Origin: M3007 sp038203695
Lineage (GTDB): Bacteria > Bacteroidota > Bacteroidia > Chitinophagales > Saprospiraceae
Assembly (NCBI GenBank): GCA_038203695.1
Contig: JBBRDQ010000003.1
Span: forward strand, 3,826-67,825
Direction of reading: 5' to 3'
Length of the DNA stretch: 64,000 nt
Shown piece after piece: positions 7,576 to 16,440 of this stretch. The notes below the pieces were generated by a model. That model was not told the DNA's origin, ran no database searches, and was given only the letters and a program-made list of their open reading frames with translations. The number at the start of each line of letters is the position of its first letter. The first letter of the stretch is position 1. A program made the position numbers and the translations under genes.

Positions 7576-10266
7576 TTACAGTTTAACCAACTTCACCTGT
7601 TGCCGCAGCCCAGCCGACTGGGCGGTCAGTACATACACGCCGCTGCGCAGATTTTCAAAATTGCCATTAAAGGCATCCTGAATTTTTGAAACGGTGCCCT
7701 GCACATCGATGACGCGTTTACCGTTCAGATCGAACAATTCCAGGTGAATTTCGGCGCGGTCGGAAATGCCTTCCACCCTAAAATAAACCTGCCCATTGGT
7801 CGGATTCGGATACACCGTAATGGCGGCGGCGGTGGGTGTCACGTCGTTGGTGGCCGTAACAGTACCCGATTCATCCTGGGGTGCCAGATTGCCCGGTGAG
7901 GAGCGGGTATTCACCGTTGTCGGCGCGGTGTACGTGGTATTTACCCACACTTTTTGTCCCAGTTGGGTCGATGTGCCATTTTTTACTTTGATAGTTACCC
8001 ATTTTGCCGATGCCGGATTGTGCGTCAGCGTGAGCGGCGCGGCGGCGGTAGCGACGCCGGTCGCCTGGGCCAGTAGGGTAGTGCCGCTGGCGTTGTAGAT
8101 CGCTACATTGAGCGTGCGACCATCGACTTCCGGGTATACTTTGCAGGTAATGGTCGACGTGACGGCGGTGTAAATCCGTCCGGCAGTCCGCTGTGCGGTC
8201 GAATTATCGGGCAATTTGCCACCTTGTTTCAACGATTTTACGTTGCTGTCGCCCAGATCGTCGGCCATCTCCCACTCCTGTACGGTTTGAGCGCTGCGGC
8301 TCGGCGCATACGTCGCCAGATAATTGTACATATCCTGTACGGTGGTAAAAGTAACGCCCGCTGGTTTGGGTGCCCAGATGGAATACCCGTGGCCGCGTGC
8401 GCCCGCAATAGTATGGCTAACCGGTGCGGTCTTTATGAGCACCCGGCCGTCGGCAAACACGCGCGAGGTCGTCACGCCATGCGCGCCCGAATAGTCGTAC
8501 AGATCCGTGTTGTACCAGGATGTATTGCCGACGGTCACATACACTTCCTGATCCTGCGTATTATTGGCAGCGGTATTGTAAAAATCGGTGATGCCGATCA
8601 AAGCCTTGCCATTGCGTTCGATCACCAGGTGGTCGCCACTTGTGCCTTTCTGGTAAAAAGGCGCGGAGGTGCCGGTCAAAGACGTAGGCACGCCGTAATC
8701 GCCGTTTTTAAACTGCAATTGCTGGTGCGCCTGGATGATGTTGACAATGTCGTTGCGCACCGGCAGATCGGTGGTGCTGGTCGGCAGGTGACTAAAACGT
8801 TTGCCAGTTGTGCCGACATCGAACAGGTCTTCAAAAAAGACCGTGGGATTGCCGTCCATGGCAAAGATAGTGGCATACGCGGCGAACAGGCGTGGTTCGC
8901 GCGGGTCGATGTGCTGGCCGTTACCGCCGAGTTCCTGACCGGTATTCCAGCCACTGGCGGTGCCGAGCGGTTGTGAATAATTGCCGTTGGTCGACAGGTA
9001 CGGCCGGAAGGTATCGTGGTTATTGACAAACGGGCAGGTGCGGTGCACGCGCTGGGTAGCGTAGTTGTAAAAGCGCTTGTCCTGTTGTTCACCCGGCAGA
9101 CTCTGCATATTGTAACCGCCGGTGCCGAGCACCATGCTGTAGATACCGCCGCTCGGACTGTATCCGCGCAGGGCAAAGTCGAACGTACCGGTATGTTCTT
9201 CCGTGCCGCTGCGCACATTGAGCACATAGTTGTCCAGTTCGGTTTTCGTGCCGATCCATTCGCCGATATTGAGCATCGCCTCGCCGCCCTGGGCAAAAGG
9301 GGAGATGACGTATTTCGTGTTGTAAATCAGGTCTTCCTGCACATAAATCGGGAAGTGTTTCACGGCATCCCAGCGCCAGCCATCCACGCCGGTTTGTTTT
9401 TTGTACCACATGATCCAGTTGCGGGCATTGTCGCGCATGTGATTCGAGGCTTGCCCCGGATTGATATAAGGCCGCGTGATGCCGACGATGGTCGCCGAAC
9501 CGGAAGTTGGAATGTTCGAACTTTGGCCATAAGCGCTGCTTTCATACGAAATATCCGGTCCGAAAAACGCGGAGCAGATATCGCCGGTCGTGCAGTTATT
9601 ATTCAGATTCGGGTAAAAATTCGGATAATTCTTGGGCCAGCGACCGCTGCGCGTCCAGTAATCATTCTGGGAATCGTCGATCAATGGCGTAGCGTACGAG
9701 ACATACCGGAAGTTTTTGTAACCGTTCGAATTGACCATTGAATACGACATTTCCGGGTCTTGCCCGCCCGTGCCCGCATTGGGGCCGGCACCATCCACGT
9801 GGTTGAGCACGACGTCCTGAATGACTTCCATGCCGTTGGCGTGCAGGACGCCGATCATGCGCAGCAGTTCGTCCTTATTGCCCATGCGCGTGCGCACATT
9901 GAGCGAGTCCGAGCCGCCCTTTTGATACTTATCGCCCAGATCATACTGGTCGAACGGGCTGTAACCAACCGAACCGGTGGAGCCATTTTTATAGGATGGC
10001 GGTACCCAGATCGCATCGATGCCCATCGCTTTCAGGCGCGGTGCCAGTTCGGTCAGGTAGTTGCTCCAGCGATTGGGAAAGTTGTCGTTGCGGTAGTCCC
10101 ACCAAAAGCCCTGAACGACTACCTTTTTGACTTTGTTCGCTTGCGCGTGTACGTCGCCGGTGGCCAGGAACAGCGCGCAAAGGCCCAATAACAGTGGTAA
10201 ACAGATTTTTTTTAAAAACGGAAGCGGGCGAGGAGCCGGCGGGGGATGATGGATGATGAATTGCAT
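7576..10266 (-). CDS. Secreted alpha-amylase (GH13) with T9SS sorting domain
   Basis: 896 residues. A long N-region precedes the hydrophobic signal (about 19-41, ending VHAQA). The GH13 TIM barrel follows with its conserved regions: DVVLNH (151-156), GWRWDAVKHF with the nucleophile Asp about 300, IGEWIG with the acid/base Glu about 336, and FVNNHD with the stabilising Asp about 418. After a C-terminal beta domain and a Thr/Ala-rich linker comes a type A T9SS domain (VYPNPTNGQVYF to VKLVKL). It should hydrolyse alpha-1,4-glucans outside the cell. A second GH13 enzyme, an outer-membrane lipoprotein type, lies at 21.5-23.4 kb and could act on the released oligosaccharides (inference). No partner gene is adjacent. 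Confidence 0.95.
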   Translation of the reverse strand: MQFIIHHPPPAPRPLPFLKKICLPLLLGLCALFLATGDVHAQANKVKKVVVQGFWWDYRNDNFPNRWSNYLTELAPRLKAMGIDAIWVPPSYKNGSTGSVGYSPFDQYDLGDKYQKGGSDSLNVRTRMGNKDELLRMIGVLHANGMEVIQDVVLNHVDGAGPNAGTGGQDPEMSYSMVNSNGYKNFRYVSYATPLIDDSQNDYWTRSGRWPKNYPNFYPNLNNNCTTGDICSAFFGPDISYESSAYGQSSNIPTSGSATIVGITRPYINPGQASNHMRDNARNWIMWYKKQTGVDGWRWDAVKHFPIYVQEDLIYNTKYVISPFAQGGEAMLNIGEWIGTKTELDNYVLNVRSGTEEHTGTFDFALRGYSPSGGIYSMVLGTGGYNMQSLPGEQQDKRFYNYATQRVHRTCPFVNNHDTFRPYLSTNGNYSQPLGTASGWNTGQELGGNGQHIDPREPRLFAAYATIFAMDGNPTVFFEDLFDVGTTGKRFSHLPTSTTDLPVRNDIVNIIQAHQQLQFKNGDYGVPTSLTGTSAPFYQKGTSGDHLVIERNGKALIGITDFYNTAANNTQDQEVYVTVGNTSWYNTDLYDYSGAHGVTTSRVFADGRVLIKTAPVSHTIAGARGHGYSIWAPKPAGVTFTTVQDMYNYLATYAPSRSAQTVQEWEMADDLGDSNVKSLKQGGKLPDNSTAQRTAGRIYTAVTSTITCKVYPEVDGRTLNVAIYNASGTTLLAQATGVATAAAPLTLTHNPASAKWVTIKVKNGTSTQLGQKVWVNTTYTAPTTVNTRSSPGNLAPQDESGTVTATNDVTPTAAAITVYPNPTNGQVYFRVEGISDRAEIHLELFDLNGKRVIDVQGTVSKIQDAFNGNFENLRSGVYVLTAQSAGLRQQVKLVKL

Positions 10267-10506
10267 GAAAATAATAATTTAAGTATGAAAAAAGTAAGCG
10301 TAATCAGCGCTTGAATAGCCGCCTCTCTCAGTACTCCCAAAATACCCTATAGCGGCCAATAAATATTTTCATGGATCATCTTCCGTGCAAACATAACATT
10401 TTTTTAGATATTTAGTAGTCGGAATAAAATTTGACGGAAAAGGTAATACAGGAAAGAAAGAATAGGTTTTGCAAAATGGGGTAAAACCGGTTGGTTAGCC
10501 CGCCTC

Positions 10507-11456
10507 CATGGCTTTCCAGACAGAGCGTACCGAAAAAATCACTAATTGCCCCTTACCCCGCGTGTCATTTCGAACGTAGAGAGAAATCTGACCGGGCGTA
10601 AGTTACCCTCGGCCAGTTTTCTCTCTACGTTCGAATTGACACGAACTGGAATCTGTTGTTGCGAAAAACGCCGGGCTGATGGTCGAGGTGTTATGATCGC
10701 ATTCACCGCTTTCCTTGTGAAAAACGACGCAATTGCCCCTTACCCCACGTGTCATTTCGAACGTAGAGAGAAATGTGGCCGGGGGCTATTGGACTGTTTT
10801 ACGCCCGGCCAGATTTCTCACTGCGTTCGAACTGACACGAACTGGGGGCTGTTGTTGCGAAAACGCTGGTCAGGATTGTGACTATTCATGGCTTTCCAGA
10901 CAGAGCGTACCGAAAAAATCACTAGTTTCCCCTTACCCCGCGTGTCATTTCGAACGCAGTGAGAAATCTGGCCAGGGGCTATTGAACTGTTTTACGCCGG
11001 GCCAGATTTCTCTCTACGTTCGAAATGACACGAACTGGAGGCTGTTGTTGCGAAAAGCGCCTGGCGGATGGTCGAGGTGTGATGATCGGATTCACCACTT
11101 TCGTTAGAAAAACGCGGTAATTTCCCCTTACCCCACGTGTCATTTCGAACGTAGAGAGAAATCAGGCCAGGGGCGATTGGACTGTTTTACGCCTGGCCAG
11201 ATTTCTCACTGCGTTCGAAATGACACGAACTGGAGGCTGTTGTTGCGAAAAACGCCTCGCTGATGGTCGCGGTGTTATGATCGAATTCACTATTTTCTTT
11301 ATAAAAAACGACGTAATTGCCCCTTACCCCGCGTGTCATTTCGAACCCTCTTTCAGGGTGAGAAATCTGGCCGGGCGTAAGTTACCCTCGGCCAGATTTC
11401 TCTCTACGTTCGAAATGACACGAACTGGGGGCTGTTGTTGCGAAAAACGCCCGGCC
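10507..11456. repeat. Array of five ~190-bp units with large internal palindromes
   Basis: A gene-free stretch made of five diverged direct repeats. Each contains a long imperfect palindrome opening with GTCATTTCGAAC and closing with CGTTCGAAATGAC: 10564-10640, 10751-10836, 10944-11029, 11139-11224 and 11335-11419. Unit spacing is 187, 193, 195 and 196 bp. The spacers are also conserved (CGAACTGG, GCTGTTGTTGCGAAAA, and CCCCTTACCCC before each palindrome). Spurious frames in it read HFERSEKS-like peptides, which I recognise as the mistranslation of a dispersed palindromic repeat common in Bacteroidota intergenic DNA. No transposase or CRISPR-like spacing is present. Confidence 0.9.
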
Positions 11457-11566
11457 AAGCAGGCTGCATGATGAAATTTTAGGCTCCAAATTCACATGGC
11501 CGGAAAAAGCAATCATCCCCTGCTCACCCCTCCGCAAAACATTCCCAAAATTAAACTTTCAATAAT

Positions 11567-11598
11567 TTTTGAAAACTCAGAAATTTCGTGTTACTTTG
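11567..11598 (+). promoter_or_regulatory. Promoter of the DCC-family gene
   Basis: TTTTG (11567-11571) and TTACTTTG (11591-11598) are separated by 19 nt, the spacing expected between the -33 and -7 elements in Bacteroidota. The -7 box has one mismatch to TAnnTTTG. The start codon lies 20 nt further on. Confidence 0.6.
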
Positions 11599-11618
11599 TG
11601 GTACTAAAACACCACAGT

Positions 11619-12299
11619 ATGCAAACGCTTGAAAATAAAGTAATTATCTACGATGATGTCTGCCCGATGTGCAACGCCTATACGGGCGGTTTCGTGCGTT
11701 TAGGCTGGCTCCGGCAGCGCAGCGGTTTTGTCAACGCCACGCCCGAACTCCTGCAAAAACTCGATCTGGACCGCGCCCGCCATGAGATACCGCTCCTGGA
11801 TACCGAGACCGGCGAAGTATTATATGGCCTGGATGCCTTGTTCTTAATCCTGGGCACGCGCTTTCCAATCCTGCGCCCTTTATTCCGCAGCCGCCTGTTC
11901 CGCGCGCCCCTGTATCAACTCTACCAGATCATCACTTTCAACCGGCGCATCATTGCCGGTACTACGCCGCCCACACAAGGGTTCAACTGTGCCCCGGACG
12001 TCAATCTGTTTTATCGCTGGCTGTATATCGGCCTGGCGCTGACCGGGATTGCTGCGCTGGTTGCGCCACTGTCGGCCGCACTCACTCCGGTCGGCATTGT
12101 CACGCTGGGATTCCATAGCGTTATCCTGCTGGCCGGGGTAGTTGCCACGCCAAAACTGGATTTTATCGGCCACTGGGTTACGTTGCTATTGCTTAATTTG
12201 TTACTGATCCATCTTTTGCCGACAGCGGCGATGGTACAAATCGGGGTGCTGGCATTGATCGGCTGGATGTGGTATAAAAGATGGCACCTGGTCTGGTAA
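11619..12299 (+). CDS. DCC family thiol-disulfide oxidoreductase-like membrane protein (DUF393-type)
   Basis: 226 residues. The N-terminal thioredoxin-like part begins with VIIYDDVCPMCNAYTGG, the DxxCPxC signature of the DCC/DUF393 family, which is predicted to carry out thiol-disulfide exchange. The C-terminal ~90 residues hold three or four membrane helices (YIGLALTGIAALVAPL, SVILLAGVVA, LLLLNLLLIHLLP, IGVLALIGWMWY). The start at 11619 follows the promoter closely; an upstream in-frame ATG at 11496 lies before the promoter and is rejected. The substrate is unknown. Confidence 0.85.
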   Translation: MQTLENKVIIYDDVCPMCNAYTGGFVRLGWLRQRSGFVNATPELLQKLDLDRARHEIPLLDTETGEVLYGLDALFLILGTRFPILRPLFRSRLFRAPLYQLYQIITFNRRIIAGTTPPTQGFNCAPDVNLFYRWLYIGLALTGIAALVAPLSAALTPVGIVTLGFHSVILLAGVVATPKLDFIGHWVTLLLLNLLLIHLLPTAAMVQIGVLALIGWMWYKRWHLVW

Positions 12300-12389
12300 C
12301 CAGTGACAAGGGCTTGACGGTACGGCAAACCGCTATTTAACGACCCGCCCCGGCCGATAACCGGTATTTTTTCAAACTCAAGCACCTTG

Positions 12390-12421
12390 TTGATTGTTAT
12401 CAGCCTTAAATTCTATCTTTG
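12390..12421 (+). promoter_or_regulatory. Promoter of the ferredoxin gene
   Basis: TATCTTTG (12414-12421) is an exact TAnnTTTG box, with TTG triplets about 17-21 nt upstream (12390-12396). It sits 28 nt before the ferredoxin ATG and excludes the longer in-frame start at 12387. Confidence 0.65.
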
Positions 12422-12449
12422 CGCGCATTTTTGCCGGCAAACCAACTTT

Positions 12450-12791
12450 ATGGCTACAATTACTTATCAGTTTGAAGATACGAGTATCCCCACCAAAACG
12501 GTGACGGGCGATTTTTTGGATATGTCTGTGCTGGAACTCACGGAAGAACACGATGTCCACCTCAATCACAACTGTGGCGGCGTATGCGCCTGCTCCACCT
12601 GCCATATCTACGTGGAAAAAGGGGAACATTTCATCGAGGAAATTTCCGATAAAGAAGAAGATTTTATTGATCGCGCCATCAACCCGCGACTGGAAAGCCG
12701 ACTGGCCTGCCAGTGTGTTCTCCTGGTTGCAGACGCCGATATCACTGTCACCATTCCCAATCAAAAGGGCATTATCGGCCACGAACATTGA
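12450..12791 (+). CDS. fdx: ISC-type [2Fe-2S] ferredoxin
   Basis: 113 residues, adrenodoxin-like fold. The cluster ligands are Cys42, Cys48 and Cys51 (NCGGVCACSTC) and Cys87 (RLACQC), the same spacing as the E. coli ISC ferredoxin. It is acidic at the C-terminal half (EEISDKEED), fitting docking to basic partners. In the ISC system this ferredoxin supplies electrons for iron-sulfur cluster assembly. The next gene, iscX, supports that role; iscS, iscU and hscA are not in the window. Confidence 0.92.
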   Translation: MATITYQFEDTSIPTKTVTGDFLDMSVLELTEEHDVHLNHNCGGVCACSTCHIYVEKGEHFIEEISDKEEDFIDRAINPRLESRLACQCVLLVADADITVTIPNQKGIIGHEH

Positions 12792-12918
12792 TGCCACGCC
12801 CGAACTGGCATACATGTAATAATCGCTTATCATTCAATGCGTTAATACTAATTTAAGCACCGTTCGGCCATCAAAAAAATTCGTAATTCGTAATTTTTAA
12901 TTCGTAATTAAACACAAC

Positions 12919-13167
12919 ATGCCTTTTCAGGATTTTGACAATATGCCCATCGGGTGGGCCGACCATGAAGATATCGCCATGGCGCTCTACGAACGTTTCG
13001 GTGCCGAATTCGACGAAGGCAAAATTTATCGCGTCCGCTTTACGCAACTGCTGGAATGGATTCTGGAAATTTCGAATTTCGAAGGCACGCGCGAAACATC
13101 CAATGAAAGTCACCTGGAACAAATCCAGGCTAAATGGGTCTACGAATGGAGAGCCGACAACCGCTAG
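12919..13167 (+). CDS. iscX: IscX-like iron-sulfur assembly regulator
   Basis: 82 residues, slightly longer than the ~66-residue E. coli IscX. The match is clear along the length: MPIGWADHEDIAMALYERF, then VRFTQLLEWILEISNFEG and SNESHLEQIQAKWVYEW. IscX is a small acidic protein that binds IscS and iron and modulates cluster assembly. The 127-nt gap after fdx contains three near-copies of AATTCGTAATT. The gene overlaps the start of kdsC, so the two are translationally linked. Confidence 0.88.
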   Translation: MPFQDFDNMPIGWADHEDIAMALYERFGAEFDEGKIYRVRFTQLLEWILEISNFEGTRETSNESHLEQIQAKWVYEWRADNR

Positions 13168-13721
13168 CCGGTCCCGAGATTATTCCTGTGGGCCGCACGC
13201 CGGAGTCACTGGAACTCCTGAATCTGTTCGACCAACTGCGGGCAGTGCGGGCTTTTATTTTTGATGTCGACGGCGTTTTTACCAACAATGAAATCCTGGT
13301 CACCGAAAATGGCGAACTGTTGCGCACCATGCACGTGCGCGACGGACAAGCGGTGAAATGGGCATTACAGGCCGGTTTTGTGGTGGCGATTATCACCGGC
13401 GGCCGCTCGGAAGGCACTAAAAAGCGGTTTACCGAACTCGGTATCGAAGAATACTATTCCGGCGTCAAAGAGAAAACGGAACCGTTTCAGGCCCTATTGC
13501 AACGCAAAAACCTGATCCCGGCCGAAATCTGCTACATGGGCGACGACCTGCCCGATCTACCGGTCCTGCGCAAAGTAATGCTATCGGCTTGCCCGGCCGA
13601 TGCGGTGCCGGAAGTAATGGATACCTGCGATTACACCTCGCCTTACGCCGGCGGCATGGGCTGCGTCCGCGACATTATTGAAAAAGTCCTGAAAGTGCAG
13701 GATAAATGGCCGGAGTATTGA
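13134..13721 (+). CDS. kdsC: 3-deoxy-D-manno-octulosonate 8-phosphate phosphatase (KdsC)
   Basis: A C0-type HAD phosphatase of about 195 residues. HAD motifs are visible: FIFDVDGVFTN (nucleophile Asp and helper Asp), IITGGRS (motif II), the Lys of VKEKTEP region (motif III) and MGDDLPDLP (motif IV). It removes phosphate from Kdo-8-phosphate, a step in LPS inner-core synthesis, in the cytoplasm. The start is uncertain: ATG at 13134 (preceded by CCAGG) or at 13146; both overlap iscX by 20-35 nt. The following UbiA-type and maf genes form the gene order often seen in Bacteroidota. Confidence 0.9.
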   Translation: MGLRMESRQPLAGPEIIPVGRTPESLELLNLFDQLRAVRAFIFDVDGVFTNNEILVTENGELLRTMHVRDGQAVKWALQAGFVVAIITGGRSEGTKKRFTELGIEEYYSGVKEKTEPFQALLQRKNLIPAEICYMGDDLPDLPVLRKVMLSACPADAVPEVMDTCDYTSPYAGGMGCVRDIIEKVLKVQDKWPEY

Positions 13722-13788
13722 GGGGAGTGAATAGAGAAGTAGTGAATAATGAAAAGCGAAATCGCTTAACCTTTTCTATATTCGCCGC

Positions 13789-14766
13789 ATGAATCGAATA
13801 CTGGCCATCGTGCGGCTGTTGCGGCTGCCCAATCTGGGGATTGTGTTCCTGACCCAACTCATTCCGTATTGGTTTGTGCTGCGCCCGGCGATTCTGAAAG
13901 CAGGCGGCATTCCGGTGCTCACGGAACGCACGTTTGGGCTGATCGCCCTGGCTACTGTGTTAACTACGCTGGCCGGCTACGTACTCAACGACTATTACGA
14001 CCGCGCCATTGATGCCGTAAACAAACCGCACCGCGTCGTCTGGGGACTTTACCTGCACGCATCCATTGCGTTGATTTTTTATGCGGTGCTGGTCATAACG
14101 GTACACATTGTGGCGATCTGGTTAAATACCGAACTAAAACCCGCCAATCACTGGCCGCTCTGGGTATTTCCCGGCGTGTCATTTTTGCTGTTTTTATACG
14201 CCTGGCAATTGAAATGTACCGCTATTGTGGGCAATTTAGTGGTTTCCCTGCTCTGTGGCGTCGTACCGGTCATGCTCATTTTCACGGAAGAGCGGCCCAT
14301 CTGGCTGAGTTCGTTTATTCAGCCGGAACCCGTACACGAAGCGCTTACCCTCGTCTGGGCGTACGGTTTATTTGCTTTTCTGACCAATCTGCTGCGCGAA
14401 CAAGTGAAAGACCTGGAAGATTTTCAAGGCGACGCTGCCTGTGGTTGTAATACATTGGCGGTGCTGAAAGGTCCGCGTTTCGCCAAAAAGCCGGCAGGTT
14501 TTACGGGCCTCACCGTCTGCATTATGCTCGGTTTTTTACTGGCGTACTGGGATCAAACGAAAGCACCCGTCTGGCAAATGGTCGCCGGCGTGGTATTGCT
14601 GTTTCTTCCGGCCTTATTTACCACCGTGGCGATTTATCGCGCACAGACCAAAAAAGACTTCGCCCGCGCCAGTATTTTGGTAAAAATCATCATGTTCACC
14701 GGTTTGTTTCTTTTACTGCGCTCCTGGCCAGCCGACTTGTGGGGCGCTATCCTGGCAAAAATCTAA
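13789..14766 (+). CDS. UbiA-family prenyltransferase (GGGP geranylgeranyltransferase-like)
   Basis: 325 residues with eight or nine predicted membrane helices. Two Asp-rich motifs characteristic of UbiA enzymes are present: NDYYDRAIDAVNKPHR (near residues 66-81) and DLEDFQGDAACG (near 212-223), which bind Mg2+ and the prenyl diphosphate. The position between kdsC and maf is that of the Bacteroidota genes usually named geranylgeranylglycerol-phosphate geranylgeranyltransferase, but substrate cannot be read from sequence; menaquinone-type or other prenyl transfers remain possible. A TATATTCG box lies just before the start and may be a secondary promoter. Confidence 0.82.
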   Translation: MNRILAIVRLLRLPNLGIVFLTQLIPYWFVLRPAILKAGGIPVLTERTFGLIALATVLTTLAGYVLNDYYDRAIDAVNKPHRVVWGLYLHASIALIFYAVLVITVHIVAIWLNTELKPANHWPLWVFPGVSFLLFLYAWQLKCTAIVGNLVVSLLCGVVPVMLIFTEERPIWLSSFIQPEPVHEALTLVWAYGLFAFLTNLLREQVKDLEDFQGDAACGCNTLAVLKGPRFAKKPAGFTGLTVCIMLGFLLAYWDQTKAPVWQMVAGVVLLFLPALFTTVAIYRAQTKKDFARASILVKIIMFTGLFLLLRSWPADLWGAILAKI

Positions 14767-14774
14767 ATCCATCC

Positions 14775-15335
14775 ATGCGTCCGCTTATTCTTGCTTCCAA
14801 AAGCCCCCGCCGCAGTCAGTTGTTACGCGAGGCGGGTCTTGATTTCACCGTACAAACCTTTGAGGTCGACGAAAGTTTCTCCCCGGATATGCCGGTGGAG
14901 GAAGTAGCGCCCTGGCTTGCACAACGCAAGGCGCAGGCGGCCCTCCATTTGATTGATAACCAAGAGATTGTCATTTCGGCCGACTCGGTCGTTATTCTCG
15001 ATGACGTGATTTACAACAAACCGGCAGATTACGACGACGCCTTCCGTATGATCCGCGCGTTATCGGGCCGGCAACATACGGTGATCACGGGCGTTTGCCT
15101 GCTCGCCAAAGAGAAAGAAGTGGTATTCGCCGGCGTGACGAAGGTCTGGTTTGCTGAATTGACCGATGCGGAAATCGACTATTACATCCGTACCTGCCAG
15201 CCGTTTGATAAAGCCGGCAGTTACGGGGCGCAGGACTGGATCGGACACTGCAAAATCACCCGCATCGAAGGCTCGTTTGCCAATGTTATGGGCTTGCCGG
15301 TGGACCTCGTGTACCGGGCGCTCCAGGAATTTTAG
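14775..15335 (+). CDS. maf: Maf family nucleoside triphosphate pyrophosphatase
   Basis: 186 residues starting at MRPLILASKSPRRSQLL, the invariant Maf N-terminus (SxSPRR, substrate-binding). Other family marks: VISADSVV with the catalytic Asp, KPADYDDAFRMIRALSGR, and DKAGSYGAQ. Maf enzymes hydrolyse non-canonical or UTP/TTP-type nucleotides to monophosphates. An in-frame ATG 36 nt upstream falls inside the UbiA-family gene and is less likely. The gene starts 8 nt after that gene and ends 11 nt before the glycosyltransferase, so it belongs to the same operon. Confidence 0.92.
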   Translation: MRPLILASKSPRRSQLLREAGLDFTVQTFEVDESFSPDMPVEEVAPWLAQRKAQAALHLIDNQEIVISADSVVILDDVIYNKPADYDDAFRMIRALSGRQHTVITGVCLLAKEKEVVFAGVTKVWFAELTDAEIDYYIRTCQPFDKAGSYGAQDWIGHCKITRIEGSFANVMGLPVDLVYRALQEF

Positions 15336-15346
15336 CCCCATTCTGC

Positions 15347-16438
15347 ATGACCGCCCGACACATCATTTTCACTGTCACCAACGATCTTACTTACGATCAG
15401 CGCATGCACCGCATTTGCTCTACGCTGGCAGCAGCAGGTTACGCGGTTACTTTGGCGGGCCGTTTATTGCCGGAATCGGTTGCTTTAAAGACTACGCTGT
15501 TTGTCCAAAAACGGCTGCCCTGCCATTTCCGCAAAGGCGTTTTGTTTTATGCAGAATACAACCTGCGCCTGTTTTTCTTCCTGCTGACCGCATCGTATGA
15601 TGCCGTCTGCTCTATCGATCTCGATACGTTGCCGGCCGGGTGTTGCGCCACTTTGTTGCGGGGCAAAAAACGCGTTTTTGATGCGCATGAATATTTTACC
15701 GAAGTACCGGAAGTAGTAAATCGACGGATCGTACGCGCGTGCTGGGCCTTTTTAGCCAGGATTTGTCTGCCGTTTTACCGGCATGCTTACACGGTCGGGC
15801 CCGAACTGGCGGCGATTTTTACTAAAAAATACCGCATCGCTTTTGCAGTGGTGCGCAATGTGCCGCACAAAACCCTGTCGTCTCCGCCGCAGCAAGGCAG
15901 TGGACTGCTTTACCAGGGCGCACTCAATGCCGGGCGCGGTCTTGAACCTTTGTTAGTCGCTATGCAATCCATTGAAAATGTGTCGCTTACGCTGGCGGGA
16001 GAAGGCGATTGCTCGGCTGCACTACGCGCGCAGGCTACGGCATTGCAGGTAAATGATAAAGTGCAATTTCTGGGTTATGTGCAACCGGAAGATTTAAAAA
16101 AACGAACCCGGGACGCCTGGCTGGGACTGAATTTGCTGGAAAATACCGGTCTGTCTTACTATTACTCCCTAGCTAATAAATTCTTCGATTCCGTACAAGC
16201 CGGCATCCCGGTTCTGACCATGAATTTCCCGGAATACAGCGCCTTGAACCGGCAATATGAAGTAGCGATTTTGCTCGATGATTTAACCCCCGCCTCGATT
16301 GCCGCCGCCGTACAACGCTTGCAAACCGACCAGGAATTGTACCTGCGGCTGCAAGCGAACTGTCTGCTCGCCCGCGAAGTGTGGAACTGGGAACGGGAAA
16401 AAGAAACCCTGCTGCGCGTCTGGGAGTCCGTTTTTTAA
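15347..16438 (+). CDS. Group 1 (GT-B) glycosyltransferase
   Basis: 363 residues. The N-terminal half carries FTVTNDLTYDQRMHRI and FDAHEYFTEVPEV; the C-terminal half carries the nucleotide-sugar domain: LLYQGALNAGRGLEPLL, LAGEGD, VQFLGYVQPEDL and ANKFFDSVQAGIPVLTM. This is the layout of GT4-type retaining transferases. Acceptor and sugar are unknown; location behind kdsC suggests envelope glycan synthesis (inference). It is the last gene of the plus-strand block and is followed by a large hairpin. Confidence 0.87.
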   Translation: MTARHIIFTVTNDLTYDQRMHRICSTLAAAGYAVTLAGRLLPESVALKTTLFVQKRLPCHFRKGVLFYAEYNLRLFFFLLTASYDAVCSIDLDTLPAGCCATLLRGKKRVFDAHEYFTEVPEVVNRRIVRACWAFLARICLPFYRHAYTVGPELAAIFTKKYRIAFAVVRNVPHKTLSSPPQQGSGLLYQGALNAGRGLEPLLVAMQSIENVSLTLAGEGDCSAALRAQATALQVNDKVQFLGYVQPEDLKKRTRDAWLGLNLLENTGLSYYYSLANKFFDSVQAGIPVLTMNFPEYSALNRQYEVAILLDDLTPASIAAAVQRLQTDQELYLRLQANCLLAREVWNWEREKETLLRVWESVF

Positions 16439-16440
16439 GA

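Noticed and set aside
8224..9741. Long plus-strand frames opposite the amylase
   Set aside because: Shadows of the minus-strand GH13 gene; composition is explained by its third-codon bias.
10507..11456. CRISPR array
   Set aside because: Units are ~190 bp, palindromic over ~80 bp, with conserved spacers; no short direct repeats and no cas genes.
10546..11471. Open frames of 80-125 codons on the plus strand
   Set aside because: They are read-throughs of the palindromic repeat array (HFERSEKS-like peptides), repeat the same peptide, and lack promoters.
12878..12910. AATTCGTAATT repeats before iscX as an operator
   Set aside because: Low-complexity AT-rich repeats of this kind are common in gaps of such genomes, and similar runs occur at 16540-16572 and 18552-18595.
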